A stretch of DNA of 64,000 nucleotides from assembly GCF_021390515.1 (NCBI RefSeq), contig NZ_JAJUXI010000002.1:434001-498000 (forward strand), given 5' to 3'. This DNA is from Dyadobacter sp. CY326. Its GTDB lineage: Bacteria; Bacteroidota; Bacteroidia; Cytophagales; Spirosomataceae. The translations under genes were made by a program, and so were the position numbers. This document shows positions 53,982 through 63,085 of the stretch, one piece after another (position 1 is the stretch's first letter; each line of letters begins with the position of its first letter). Below the pieces are notes generated by a model. It saw only the letters and a program-made list of their open reading frames with translations, had not been told where the DNA came from and did no database searches.

Positions 53982-54533
53982 CTAAGCTTTCAGCAGCTCT
54001 TTCTGCTTCATAATTCGCTCGAAAACCTTGATATCGTGCTCCGAAGTGAAAATATTGAATGGCAAATGCAAAAATTGACCTTTTGAAATGATCAGCACAT
54101 AAGCATCTTTGTCCTTATACGCGTCCACGATCTGCTCCCACTTCATCACGCTTCCTTCTTTTTGATTCAGCTTCATCAAAATCTGACGGTTGTCGATCTC
54201 GTAAGCAAACTTCTCGAACATTGGCTTGTATTGCGCAAGCTGGGTAATGCCCGTAAACTGGATCACCCAAAAAAGAACATAAAGCAGTGCTCCCACAAAA
54301 ACCGTGATATAAATCCACAGGTTCGGATAAACGCCGGTAAGATTTAAAACCGCATTAATCAATATAAGCGCCAATGGAATAAGCCCCCATTTCAACTGCG
54401 TTTTAAAAAAATAACGCATGGCAAGGGTGATGTATTTCTTTGTTGGTAAAGCGTATCTTTTCGTACGAACCGCCGCCGGGTTCGTAGGCATTTGGTAGAC
54501 GGGCTGGTGTTTGTTCACCGAAACTTTGGCCAT
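53982..54533 (-). CDS. YcxB family membrane protein
   Basis: ATG 54533 (MAKVSVNKHQPVYQ) is chosen; the frame stays open to 54611 but the extra residues are unlike the family. The 183-residue protein has two adjacent membrane spans (about 50-95) and a C-terminal cytoplasmic domain (KWEQIVDAYKDKDAYVLIIS) typical of YcxB-like proteins, whose function is unknown. It is divergent from the BatA-domain gene and has a candidate promoter at 54609. Confidence 0.78.
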   Translation of the reverse strand: MAKVSVNKHQPVYQMPTNPAAVRTKRYALPTKKYITLAMRYFFKTQLKWGLIPLALILINAVLNLTGVYPNLWIYITVFVGALLYVLFWVIQFTGITQLAQYKPMFEKFAYEIDNRQILMKLNQKEGSVMKWEQIVDAYKDKDAYVLIISKGQFLHLPFNIFTSEHDIKVFERIMKQKELLKA

Positions 54534-54608
54534 AATTCTGTTTAAATTAACAATGCTATTATTCTTTGCAGACGCGATTAACAATGTGCCGCTGCAAAAA
54601 ATGAAGTG

Positions 54609-54616
54609 CAAAGTTA
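54609..54616 (-). promoter_or_regulatory. Candidate -7 element for the YcxB gene
   Basis: On the minus strand TAACTTTG matches TAnnTTTG, about 75 bp before the chosen start. No clear -33 TTG is seen. Confidence 0.4.
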
Positions 54617-54733
54617 GAAAAAAGCTATCGACATATGAGAAAGCCTTGTAAATAAAAAACTGTTACGAGATTTTAGTGTAATTTGTCTTTCTTAACTGCG
54701 TTGAACAAGAAACACGAAAATATTTTCGACTAA

Positions 54734-56794
54734 ATGGGTTTTCTTTTTCCATCATTTTTGTGGGGTCTTCTGGCAATATCCGTTCCAATTGCGATTCATA
54801 TATTCAATTTCCGGCGCACCAAAAAGGTCTATTTCACCAACGTTGCGTTCCTAAAAGCTGTCGAAACGAAGACGCGTTCAGTAAGGCAGGTTAAACATTG
54901 GCTTGTGCTTGCGGCGCGTGTGCTGGCCATTACTTGCCTTGCGCTGGCTTTTGCTCAGCCATTTTTGCCCGCCAAAAATGAAGTCGCCGTTGATCGCAAA
55001 GGGATCACTAGCCTGTATCTGGACAATTCGCTAAGTATGGAAAGCGAGCTCAATAACAAACGCTATCTGGACATTGCAACAGGACGGTTAAGTGAATTGC
55101 TGGGCCTTTTCAAAAATGTGACTTCGCTTCAACTGATTACCAACGATTTCTCGGCCCAGGAACAGGGACTTTACGCTTCTGAAAAGCTTCGCGACCGGCT
55201 TACGACCATTGGCTTATCCAACACAACGAGGACTTTTGAGCAAATTTATAAGCGTCAGGAAAACCTCATGGCGCGTCATCAGCATCCGGGTAAAAATCAA
55301 CTTTTCTGGTTTTCTGATTTTCAAAAAAGCACGGCCGGCGATCTTGCCAAGCTGAAAACGGACACAACCAATCAGCTTTTTCTGGTGCCAGTCCAGGCAA
55401 CGGCCGAAAAAAACGTTTTTGTGGATTCAACGTGGCTTAACACACCTTTTATTCGTGAATTGCAAAACAACATTCTCTTTGTAAAGGTCAGCAATTCGGG
55501 CAGTGAAGTGGCCAGGAATGTGGTTTTAAAATTAACGCTTGACAACACGCAGGCGTCGACAGCTTCCGTCAATGTGCCCGCAAATGGCAGTGCGACGGCC
55601 AAATTCAATTTTAATCTTAAAGGAAAAGGATACAAAAAAGGGCAAATCACATTTGATGATTTCCCCGTCACTTTTGATAATGATTATTATTTTGTGCTAA
55701 ATGCTTCGCCGCTCATTCGCGTGCTGCATATATATGGACAAAAATCACCTGGGAATTACATTGAGAATGTTTACGCCAACGACAGCCTGTTTTCACTGCA
55801 AAGTTATAGCGCTCAAAACGTCGATCCGGGCCTCATCAAAAACACGGATCTTGTTGTGCTGGAAGGCGTTACATCACTTTCCGGCTCTTTGCCACAGGAT
55901 CTGCAAGACCTCGTGCGAAGCGGAGGCAGTGTGACAATCATTCCGCCAGCTGCGCCAAATGCGCCGAGTTACAATGCATTCCTGTCGCGCATGGGCATTA
56001 ACGGGATCACAGCGTCACAAACAAGTGCTCCTGCTCCTATTGCATTGGCAGCGCCAGACCGCAACAATCCATTTTTCAGCGATGTGTTTGAAGAGTCTGT
56101 CAGACAAGAAATTAACCTCAATTTACCGTCCGCTTCCGCAGTTTGGAATTGGGCTAATGCAGGACAATTGCTGCTTGCGCTTCGCAACGGACAGACTTAC
56201 CTGAATCAAGTGACTTCTGGAACGGGCAGGGTTTATCTGTTCGCTGCACCGTTGAATCCGGAATTTGGCAATGTCGCGCAACACGCCATTTTCGTTCCTA
56301 TTATGTATAAAATCGCCGCGTCCAGTGTTCGCGCGCAGCGCACATCATTTAAGTTTGACGAAAATCCGATCAGTCTGAACATTGAAAACGCTCAGCCAAA
56401 TTCGGTTTACAAACTGCGCCGAAACAAAACAGAAGTGATTCCCGTCCAACGAATTGCGGGTAACCAGCTTTTACTCGAAATCCCGCAGGGCGACCAGCTT
56501 GGCGAAGGTTTGGACGCTGGTTATTTTGATTTGATAAAGGATAATAAAGTAGAGCAGATCATCGCACTCAACCACAACAATGCCGAATCAAAGCTTCAAT
56601 ATTATTCTCCTGATGAATTAAGGGCAACTTTTGCCGGTCAAAAAAACATTCAAATCTTCGACCGCATCGACGACGACGCCTTCTCCACCGCATTCCAACA
56701 ACAAAATATGGGAACCAACCTCTGGAAATATTTCCTCTACGGCGCCCTCTTCTTCCTGATCGCAGAGATAGCCTTGATCCGGTTTTTGAAATGA
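54734..56794 (+). CDS. BatA-domain (aerotolerance N-terminal domain) membrane protein
   Basis: The 686-residue protein opens with the BatA N-terminal domain: a membrane span, the IHIFNFRRTKKVYFTNVAFLKAV block and a second span near 58-78. A VWA-like region follows (SLYLDNSLSMESE, a MIDAS-like DNSLSM), then a long beta-rich extracytoplasmic part and a C-terminal membrane span. Related proteins act near MoxR-type complexes in Bacteroidota, but no moxR or batB lies here. The role in aerotolerance is by family name only. No partner genes are adjacent. Confidence 0.82.
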   Translation: MGFLFPSFLWGLLAISVPIAIHIFNFRRTKKVYFTNVAFLKAVETKTRSVRQVKHWLVLAARVLAITCLALAFAQPFLPAKNEVAVDRKGITSLYLDNSLSMESELNNKRYLDIATGRLSELLGLFKNVTSLQLITNDFSAQEQGLYASEKLRDRLTTIGLSNTTRTFEQIYKRQENLMARHQHPGKNQLFWFSDFQKSTAGDLAKLKTDTTNQLFLVPVQATAEKNVFVDSTWLNTPFIRELQNNILFVKVSNSGSEVARNVVLKLTLDNTQASTASVNVPANGSATAKFNFNLKGKGYKKGQITFDDFPVTFDNDYYFVLNASPLIRVLHIYGQKSPGNYIENVYANDSLFSLQSYSAQNVDPGLIKNTDLVVLEGVTSLSGSLPQDLQDLVRSGGSVTIIPPAAPNAPSYNAFLSRMGINGITASQTSAPAPIALAAPDRNNPFFSDVFEESVRQEINLNLPSASAVWNWANAGQLLLALRNGQTYLNQVTSGTGRVYLFAAPLNPEFGNVAQHAIFVPIMYKIAASSVRAQRTSFKFDENPISLNIENAQPNSVYKLRRNKTEVIPVQRIAGNQLLLEIPQGDQLGEGLDAGYFDLIKDNKVEQIIALNHNNAESKLQYYSPDELRATFAGQKNIQIFDRIDDDAFSTAFQQQNMGTNLWKYFLYGALFFLIAEIALIRFLK

Positions 56795-56846
56795 TTGTTG
56801 AAACAATAGTTGGAGTTTTTGTTTTAAGAGAAAAATATTATTTTTG
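56794..56846 (+). promoter_or_regulatory. Candidate promoter and operator of the toxin-antitoxin pair
   Basis: TATTTTTG (56839-56846) matches TAnnTTTG, with TTG 17 bp upstream (56819-56821). Further upstream is the inverted repeat ATTGTT-GA-AACAAT (56794-56807), which could be an autoregulatory operator. It also lies at the end of the preceding gene. Confidence 0.5.
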
Positions 56847-56863
56847 AAAAAAAACTTACAATT

Positions 56864-57127
56864 ATGCGCACTATAAAATCAAAAGACGCTGTCCGCGGCA
56901 TTTCAAATGCGGGTGAATATTCTGGATTACCCAAACGCCCTTCCGTTCTCAATGAGCCTGGCTTTATTTATCAAAAGCTTGATCCTTCCAAGTTTGGTCG
57001 CGTGATCAATTCAGAGCTGACAGACGAAGAGCTGGAAATGGCCAATGATCCCAATGTGAAGCCCTTCTCGCACATTTCCGATTCCGCGGAATATGTTCGT
57101 AAAATTCGCAAAACTACAAAGCCGTAG
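56864..57127 (+). CDS. Candidate antitoxin of unfamiliar type upstream of a VapC toxin
   Basis: The 87-residue protein is directly joined to the VapC-like gene: its TAG stop abuts the next ATG with no spacer. It has no helix-turn-helix, AbrB, ribbon-helix-helix or Phd motif that I can recognise. The N-terminal half is basic and proline/glycine rich (VRGISNAGEYSGLPKRPSV) and the C-terminal half is acidic then basic. Position and size argue for an antitoxin, but the lack of a known fold leaves this open. It could also be a small protein of other function. Confidence 0.6.
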   Translation: MRTIKSKDAVRGISNAGEYSGLPKRPSVLNEPGFIYQKLDPSKFGRVINSELTDEELEMANDPNVKPFSHISDSAEYVRKIRKTTKP

Positions 57128-57514
57128 ATGTTGTTGCTTGACACCAACATCTTGATTGATTATCTCCGAAACAAGCCGCATGCCATTCAGTTCGTCGACT
57201 TTACAGGCAAACTAAATTTGGCAATTAACACCATTGTTGTTCTGGAGTTGTATAATGGATGCCTGAATAAGGCTGAATTCGCAAAAATCAAGAAGACCCT
57301 CAATGGTTTTGTTCATTTTGATTTGAACGAGTCTGTGGCAAAAACTGCCGTTGACATTAGTCATATGTTTGCATTATCGCATCAACTGAGTGTTTCCGAC
57401 ACGCTGATTGCTGCGACCGCATTAGTTTATGATCTAGAATTGCGCACGTTAAACTTGAGAGATTTCAGAATGATTCCCGGACTTCGCGTTTCAAATTCTT
57501 TGATTCTGGCTTAA
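57128..57514 (+). CDS. VapC-type PIN-domain ribonuclease toxin
   Basis: The 128-residue protein is a PIN domain with all four expected acidic residues: Asp5 (LLLDTNILIDY), Glu40 (VVLELYNG), Asp91 (LSVSDTLIAATAL) and Asp112 (LRTLNLRDF). VapC toxins cut tRNA or rRNA until neutralised by a paired antitoxin. It directly follows the 87-residue gene, with the start codon immediately after the upstream stop. The toxin call is firm by motif; its target is unknown. Confidence 0.9.
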   Translation: MLLLDTNILIDYLRNKPHAIQFVDFTGKLNLAINTIVVLELYNGCLNKAEFAKIKKTLNGFVHFDLNESVAKTAVDISHMFALSHQLSVSDTLIAATALVYDLELRTLNLRDFRMIPGLRVSNSLILA

Positions 57515-57615
57515 TCAGCGTTCTTATTTCAAAACATTGTTGCCAAAACATCCCCATCCAGTTTTATGTTAGCGGTTTTTACACCAATTTTGTGAGACCA
57601 CTACCGAAACTTTAA

Positions 57616-58758
57616 ATGCTCTCATCGCGAATTGGAATTCTTGGCGGCGGCCAATTAGGACTGATGCTTTTACAAGCCGCTGTTGACTGGAATCTGGACA
57701 TTCATGTTCTTGATCCCGACGCGGAGGCTCCATGCAGAAACATTGCTCCACACTTCCAGCAAGGCTCTTTACAAGATTATGACACGGTTTACAATTTTGG
57801 TAAAGACCTGGATGTCATTACAATAGAAATTGAAAAAGTAAATGTTGAAGCGCTTGAAACGCTTGAACGCGAGGGCAAAAAGGTTTACCCGCAACCAGCC
57901 GTTATCCGCAAGATCCAGGACAAACGCATTCAAAAGCAATTTTATAAAGATAACAACCTGCCCACCGCCGACTTTATTCTGACAGAAAACCGGGTAGACG
58001 TCTCTCACCACATTTCATTTTTACCCGCGTTCCACAAACTCGGAAAAGATGGTTACGACGGTCGCGGCGTGCAACGGCTGACTTCGGAAGCGGACATTGA
58101 AAAAGCATTTGACCAACCCGGTTTGCTCGAAAAAGCTGTTCCATTTGAAAAAGAACTGGCCGTAATCCTAGCCAGAAATGTAAAAGGCGAAATTACCACA
58201 TTCCCAACTGTGGAAATGGTTTTTCATCCGGAATTGAACCTTGTGGAATATTTATTTGCCCCGGCAGAAATCAGCGAATCCATTGACCGGAAGGCGCAGG
58301 AAATTGGAAGGAAAACAGCCGAAGCATTTCAAATTGTCGGGCTTTTGGCAGTTGAGCTTTTCATGACGCCCGATGGGGAAATTCTGATCAATGAAGTGGC
58401 GCCTCGTCCGCACAACAGCGGCCATCACACAATCCGTGCGAATGCAACTTCTCAATATGAGCAGCATTGGCGGGCAATTTTGGACTTGCCGCTTGGTGAC
58501 ACGCAGGCTTACGGACCTTCCGCAATGGTCAATTTACTTGGCGAAGAAGGTTATGAAGGTCCGGCGGTTTATGAAGGAATGGAGAAACTATTGGCAACAG
58601 AGCAGGTTTTCCCTTTCCTTTATTGGAAGGCGATCACAAAATCATTCAGAAAAATGGGCCACATTACCATTATGGATGCCGATTTGGCGGCTTTAAAGAG
58701 CAAGGTTGATTTTGTCAAGAAAAATATACGTGTCATCAGTACGAAATCTGCTTTGTAG
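57616..58758 (+). CDS. purK: 5-(carboxyamino)imidazole ribonucleotide synthase
   Basis: The 380-residue ATP-grasp protein has the N-terminal IGILGGGQLGLMLLQAA region, the ATP-grasp core (LGKDGYDGRGVQ) and the C-terminal NEVAPRPHNSGHHTI motif of PurK. It makes N5-carboxyaminoimidazole ribonucleotide from AIR, bicarbonate and ATP in purine synthesis. purE follows 36 bp downstream, forming the usual pair. Confidence 0.97.
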   Translation: MLSSRIGILGGGQLGLMLLQAAVDWNLDIHVLDPDAEAPCRNIAPHFQQGSLQDYDTVYNFGKDLDVITIEIEKVNVEALETLEREGKKVYPQPAVIRKIQDKRIQKQFYKDNNLPTADFILTENRVDVSHHISFLPAFHKLGKDGYDGRGVQRLTSEADIEKAFDQPGLLEKAVPFEKELAVILARNVKGEITTFPTVEMVFHPELNLVEYLFAPAEISESIDRKAQEIGRKTAEAFQIVGLLAVELFMTPDGEILINEVAPRPHNSGHHTIRANATSQYEQHWRAILDLPLGDTQAYGPSAMVNLLGEEGYEGPAVYEGMEKLLATEQVFPFLYWKAITKSFRKMGHITIMDADLAALKSKVDFVKKNIRVISTKSAL

Positions 58759-58794
58759 CGTTTCATACATTTACAGTTACAAATCGAATTTGCA

Positions 58795-59286
58795 ATGGTT
58801 GGAATAATAATGGGGAGCCTTTCGGACCGGAAAATTATGCAGCAGGCAGCTGATGCACTTTTCGAGCTTGGCATTGCATTTGAAATGGAGATCGTCTCCG
58901 CGCACAGGACGCCAGAACGTATGCTGGAATACGCTTCGTCTGCCAGAAGCCGTGGTTTACAAGTAATTATAGCCGGAGCAGGCGGCGCGGCGCATTTGCC
59001 GGGAATGGTTGCCTCGCTCACCTCATTGCCCGTTATCGGCGTTCCGGTTTTGTCCAGCAATTCGATTGACGGCTGGGATTCGGTGCTGTCTATTTTGCAA
59101 ATGCCATCGGGCGTTCCGGTTGCAACAGTTGCATTAGACGGCGCAAGAAATGCCGGAATTCTGGCAGCACAAATTATCGGAGCGAGCGATCCGGAAGTTG
59201 GCAAAAGGCTTGATATTTTTAAAGAAAGCCTGAAAGAAAAGGTCGCTGCAATGAACGAGGAGTTGAAAAGCCACCTTGTAAAGTAG
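58795..59286 (+). CDS. purE: N5-carboxyaminoimidazole ribonucleotide mutase
   Basis: The 163-residue protein carries the class I PurE signature: VGIIMGSLSDRKIMQ, IVSAHRTPERMLEYA and IAGAGGAAHLPGMVA. It converts N5-CAIR to CAIR, the step after PurK, which is encoded just upstream. Subunits form an octamer in known cases. Confidence 0.97.
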   Translation: MVGIIMGSLSDRKIMQQAADALFELGIAFEMEIVSAHRTPERMLEYASSARSRGLQVIIAGAGGAAHLPGMVASLTSLPVIGVPVLSSNSIDGWDSVLSILQMPSGVPVATVALDGARNAGILAAQIIGASDPEVGKRLDIFKESLKEKVAAMNEELKSHLVK

Positions 59287-59341
59287 AAGCTCTTTACTAT
59301 TTTCGTAAAAAATTCGCACCACAAAACATTGATTCCTAGCC

Positions 59342-59974
59342 ATGGAAGACGAATTCCCTAAGAAAAGAAATGTCCGTCCGACCGAAAAGTCTAACCTTCC
59401 CATTGTTACACTGCTTGTGTTGGTGCTTTTGGTTTTGGCGATGTTGTATGTGGGTTATGAATACATTTCAGACAGCTCGTCCAATTCCGAAGAGCTGACT
59501 TCCGTTGTTGTGGACTCAACGATTGACGAGCAAAGCGTAGGCGAACCAATAACCGACGAGCCGGAAGCAGTTTTGGAAACACCGGCGCCAGCGGCTTCCG
59601 AAAAAGAGAAAGAAAAACCAAAAGAAGCGGAAAAAGAGACAACTCCGACTGTTTCGGCTTCTTCCATTGGCGGTGAGCAAATTACGCACACGGTCAAAAG
59701 CGGCGAAAGCTTTTCAAGCATTGCAGCTCGATATAATTTAAAACAAGAAACGCTGAAAGGGCTAAATTCGTCAAGTACGGAGCTAAAATCGGACGTTACC
59801 AAACTCAAAATTCAGGTTCAGGCCGTGCATACGGTTGGGCCTGGCGATGTGCTAAGGGTTGTTGCAAGCAAATACGGGGTTACCAAAGAGGCCATTATGA
59901 AAGCAAACGGCAGAACGAGGGATTTTTCGGAGCGAGGAGAAAAACTGATCATTCCTTTTCCAACAAAAAAATAA
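59342..59974 (+). CDS. Membrane-anchored LysM-domain protein
   Basis: The 210-residue protein has a membrane span (about 20-42), an acidic proline-rich linker and two LysM domains (THTVKSGESFSSIAARYNLK and VHTVGPGDVLRVVASKYGVT). LysM domains bind peptidoglycan. The layout is a cytoplasm-to-wall anchor, perhaps for cell-wall organisation. It starts 55 bp after purE and ends before a terminator; it may be co-transcribed with purK-purE. Confidence 0.87.
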   Translation: MEDEFPKKRNVRPTEKSNLPIVTLLVLVLLVLAMLYVGYEYISDSSSNSEELTSVVVDSTIDEQSVGEPITDEPEAVLETPAPAASEKEKEKPKEAEKETTPTVSASSIGGEQITHTVKSGESFSSIAARYNLKQETLKGLNSSSTELKSDVTKLKIQVQAVHTVGPGDVLRVVASKYGVTKEAIMKANGRTRDFSERGEKLIIPFPTKK

Positions 59975-59997
59975 CGCTTAGCATTTTTAAGACATAT

Positions 59998-60029
59998 AAA
60001 GCCCGGAACGTGCATTCGTCCCGGGCTTT
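59998..60029. terminator. Terminator between the LysM gene and the beta-barrel gene
   Basis: AAAGCCCGG (59998-60006) and CCGGGCTTT (60021-60029) pair, extended by ACG/CGT after one mismatch, followed by TT on the plus strand and preceded by A-rich sequence for the minus strand. Confidence 0.8.
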
Positions 60030-60063
60030 TTCGTATTGCAATGATGGGGTTTAGGAATAAAAA

Positions 60064-62949
60064 TCAATTGAAACCGCCTCTGTTAGCTCTCCCTCCACCT
60101 TCAAATCCGCCACCGTCAACGTCTCGGCGTCTCTGCTTTTCCTGAACGGGCGCTTTACCAAAATTTCTTAGCGTGTAAGTGAATGTCAGCATTGCATATT
60201 GTGTCAACACGCGGTTAGTTATGTCCTGCACATAAGTTTCGGTTACATTGCGAGTGATGCTGTTGTTTTGTTTCAAAATATCAAAAACAGTCAATTTCAA
60301 TTCGCCTGCATTGTTTTTAAGAAATTTTTTCCCAACGCTTGCGTTCCACAAAGTGAAATTCTGGTTATAACCCTCTCCCAGCCCGCGGTAGGATTGGTTA
60401 CTAATGTCGCTTTGCACAACAAATCCTTTTCCAAAGATCCAGTTAACACGTCCTGTAATTCCCTGCGTGTAATAATTGTTGTTCAGGTTGGGCTGGATCG
60501 TGTTGCGGACAATATTGTAATTCCCTGAATATGAAACTGTGAAGTCCAAATTTTCACTCACATTACTGCTCAAAACAAGGCCTTGGGAAACGGCATATGT
60601 GTTCGAGAAATTGGAAATGTTGTTGATCAAACCCGGCGATCGTACATAATTGAAACCAGTCGTCAGGTTAACATTCAATTTTAGCGGCGCAACCGGCTTT
60701 CCGTATGCAAGGAAGGTTCTCGCGTTCCAGCTTCCGTCCACGTTAACCGGTGTGGTCAGTTTTGCGCCACGTTCCAGAATGATGCCGTTAGCCACTTCGG
60801 TCGGTTCCTGGGCGATTGTCGTCGAATTTACAATCGCATTATTGGTTTGCGTTACAAAAACCATTGCATTCAAATTGTAAGGTCTCTCTGCGCCGGCCAA
60901 CGAATAACGAACATTAAACATGTTGCGATATTCCTGTCTCAGGCTCGGGTTTCCCGCTGTGAGTGACAATGGATTGCTGTTGTCAATCACATTTTGCAAC
61001 TGGGAAATCGAAGGCTGATTCGTTGAGCTGCGGAATGATGTACGGAATTGCGTTCCTGATTTCGATCTGTAATTCAGCATGAAATTCGGCAGCAAGTTTG
61101 TAAAAGACTGGTCGACCTTTGCATTGATCGGAGCCAATTGTTCGCTGTACAATCCAGTATTTTGGAAGTCAAGCCCAAAGTTCGCTGACCAGTTGTTTTT
61201 GCGATAACGATATCCAACTCCCGCACGATTGGTCACATAGCGATTGTCAAATGTGTTTGAAAGCAGTGAGTCAAGGTCCGAGTAAGTGTTTTCGTCGAAG
61301 CTCATGTTGTAAGTTTCCTTTCTGGAATCGCTGTTGGCGACAGTCAAGCCATAGTTGAATTGAAGCTGACTATATTTCCCGATTGGCTCAGTATAAATGA
61401 AGTTCCCGCCCAATGTTACGCCGTCGGAATAGGTGAAGCTTTGCTGATCTAGCGTGTCGCCACGAGCTGCAAGGCCCAAACTGTCAAAGAACATTGTTCT
61501 CGAAAACAGGTTGCCTGTTCCATTGCGGTCGTTCACTTGCGTATTCAAATTCACCGAAATCGTGCGGCCTTTTTTGTCAAAAGAATGCCGAAACAAAACA
61601 TCGTTATTGAAATTATAAGCCTTGTTTCCGCTTGTCTGATTGTTATTGACACTGTTAATATTGCTTCCATTGCCCAATGTCGTGAGTCCGGCCTTTACAC
61701 TCGATGCATTGTTGTCCTGAAAGCTGAGTCTCGGCGTGATAATCAGTGAGTTGTTTTTATTGATATTGTATTCAACGCGAAAGTTAAGTCGATGGTTAGC
61801 ATTGATATTGGATGTGCGGCTCGTTTCGTCATAGAACTGATTGCCCGTGCCGCCTGAAAGAAAATATTCTTCCTGCTTGGTTTGCGCATTGGTATTTCCT
61901 GTGCGGTTGAAGAAATAGCTTCCGGTCACATCCACTTTTTTGCCAAACTTGTTGGCATAATTTAATCCAAAGGAATTGGTGCCCGTAATTCCGCTTTGAT
62001 TTCCAACAAGAAAATTGTTGGAAGAACCGCCGCCACCGCCGCCCGATCCGCCTCGGCCACCGCCTCCACCACCGCCAGTCACTCCGATCAGATCCTGGCT
62101 TGAAAAGTTCTGCATATTGATGTTATTGCTCAATCCAATGACCGAAATGCGTTGATCTCCTTTAAAAAAGCTTACATTCCCGCCTGCCTGATAACGGTTA
62201 TCCAGTCCATAACCAGCGAAAACCTTTCCAAATTGTCCCATCTTGCGGTCCGCTTTGGTGACAATGTTGATCGTTTTCTGACCATTGCCGTCATCGAAGC
62301 CAGTGAATTGCGCCTGGTCGGAAAGTTTGTCGAAAACTTCTATTTTGTCAACAATTTCTGCCGGAAGCGACTTTAATGTCAATGCTGCATCTTCTCCAAA
62401 AAACGGTTTTCCATCGACAAGAACCTTGTTAACAGTCTCACCATGAGCCGTAACCGTTCCATTAGTCACAGTTATTCCTGGCATTTTTTGAATCAAATCT
62501 TCGGTGGTTGCGTCGGGATTGGTTTTGTATGCAGCCGCATTGAATTGCGTCGTGTCCCCTTTCTGTTCTATGGCCGTAACCTGGCCTACGACTTTCACTT
62601 CTTTGAGATTGGCAACGGCCTCAGTAAGCTGGAATGTGCCCAAATCCTGCACATCGTCAGTCAATGTTACTGTGCGTGAAGCGTCTTTATAACTTAAATA
62701 GGAAACTTTCACCTGATAAACGGCTTGCTTGATTAAGCCGCCAAAAACGAATTTACCATCTAAATCCGTCGTCACATATTCCGGCTTGGCGTCGGGTGTG
62801 TTTCGTGTCACGGCCACATATGCGCCTACAACGGGTGACTTGTTCGCGCTGTCCAGCACGATGCCGGTAACCTGCGCATTCTGCGCTTGCGCAAACGCTG
62901 TAACAGTCAGTAAGATTATGAGCGCAAATAGGGATGTGAGTCTGTTCAT
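60064..62949 (-). CDS. Large outer-membrane beta-barrel protein with carboxypeptidase-like N-terminal domain
   Basis: The 961-residue protein has a signal peptide (to about residue 22). A carboxypeptidase regulatory-like domain (VTGIVLDSANKSPVVGAYVAV) follows, then a plug-like region (IQKMPGITV, VLVDGKPFFGEDAALTLKSLP) and a barrel of the outer-membrane beta-barrel 3 type. A glycine-rich run (GGGGGGGRGGSGGGGGG) sits around residue 295-312, and the C-terminus is rich in Arg and Gly (RRRDVDGGGFEGGG). It resembles TonB-dependent receptors but is of the group without a clear TonB box; ligand unknown. Confidence 0.88.
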   Translation of the reverse strand: MNRLTSLFALIILLTVTAFAQAQNAQVTGIVLDSANKSPVVGAYVAVTRNTPDAKPEYVTTDLDGKFVFGGLIKQAVYQVKVSYLSYKDASRTVTLTDDVQDLGTFQLTEAVANLKEVKVVGQVTAIEQKGDTTQFNAAAYKTNPDATTEDLIQKMPGITVTNGTVTAHGETVNKVLVDGKPFFGEDAALTLKSLPAEIVDKIEVFDKLSDQAQFTGFDDGNGQKTINIVTKADRKMGQFGKVFAGYGLDNRYQAGGNVSFFKGDQRISVIGLSNNINMQNFSSQDLIGVTGGGGGGGRGGSGGGGGGSSNNFLVGNQSGITGTNSFGLNYANKFGKKVDVTGSYFFNRTGNTNAQTKQEEYFLSGGTGNQFYDETSRTSNINANHRLNFRVEYNINKNNSLIITPRLSFQDNNASSVKAGLTTLGNGSNINSVNNNQTSGNKAYNFNNDVLFRHSFDKKGRTISVNLNTQVNDRNGTGNLFSRTMFFDSLGLAARGDTLDQQSFTYSDGVTLGGNFIYTEPIGKYSQLQFNYGLTVANSDSRKETYNMSFDENTYSDLDSLLSNTFDNRYVTNRAGVGYRYRKNNWSANFGLDFQNTGLYSEQLAPINAKVDQSFTNLLPNFMLNYRSKSGTQFRTSFRSSTNQPSISQLQNVIDNSNPLSLTAGNPSLRQEYRNMFNVRYSLAGAERPYNLNAMVFVTQTNNAIVNSTTIAQEPTEVANGIILERGAKLTTPVNVDGSWNARTFLAYGKPVAPLKLNVNLTTGFNYVRSPGLINNISNFSNTYAVSQGLVLSSNVSENLDFTVSYSGNYNIVRNTIQPNLNNNYYTQGITGRVNWIFGKGFVVQSDISNQSYRGLGEGYNQNFTLWNASVGKKFLKNNAGELKLTVFDILKQNNSITRNVTETYVQDITNRVLTQYAMLTFTYTLRNFGKAPVQEKQRRRDVDGGGFEGGGRANRGGFN

Positions 62950-63058
62950 GAGTTCTGTAAAGGTTTATTGTATTTTAGAGCATCCTTTTTGATCAAAGTT
63001 TAATTACTCTTGACAACAAACCTTTACAATCGACAGAACCGCCTTACTTCATAGATCA

Positions 63059-63077
63059 ATCGGGAGAATGTCCCGAT
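63059..63077. repeat. Short hairpin downstream of the histidine kinase gene
   Basis: ATCGGGA (63059-63065) and TCCCGAT (63071-63077) pair perfectly around GAATG. No U-run follows on the minus strand, so it is only a weak terminator candidate. Confidence 0.35.
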
Positions 63078-63085
63078 GGAAAATT

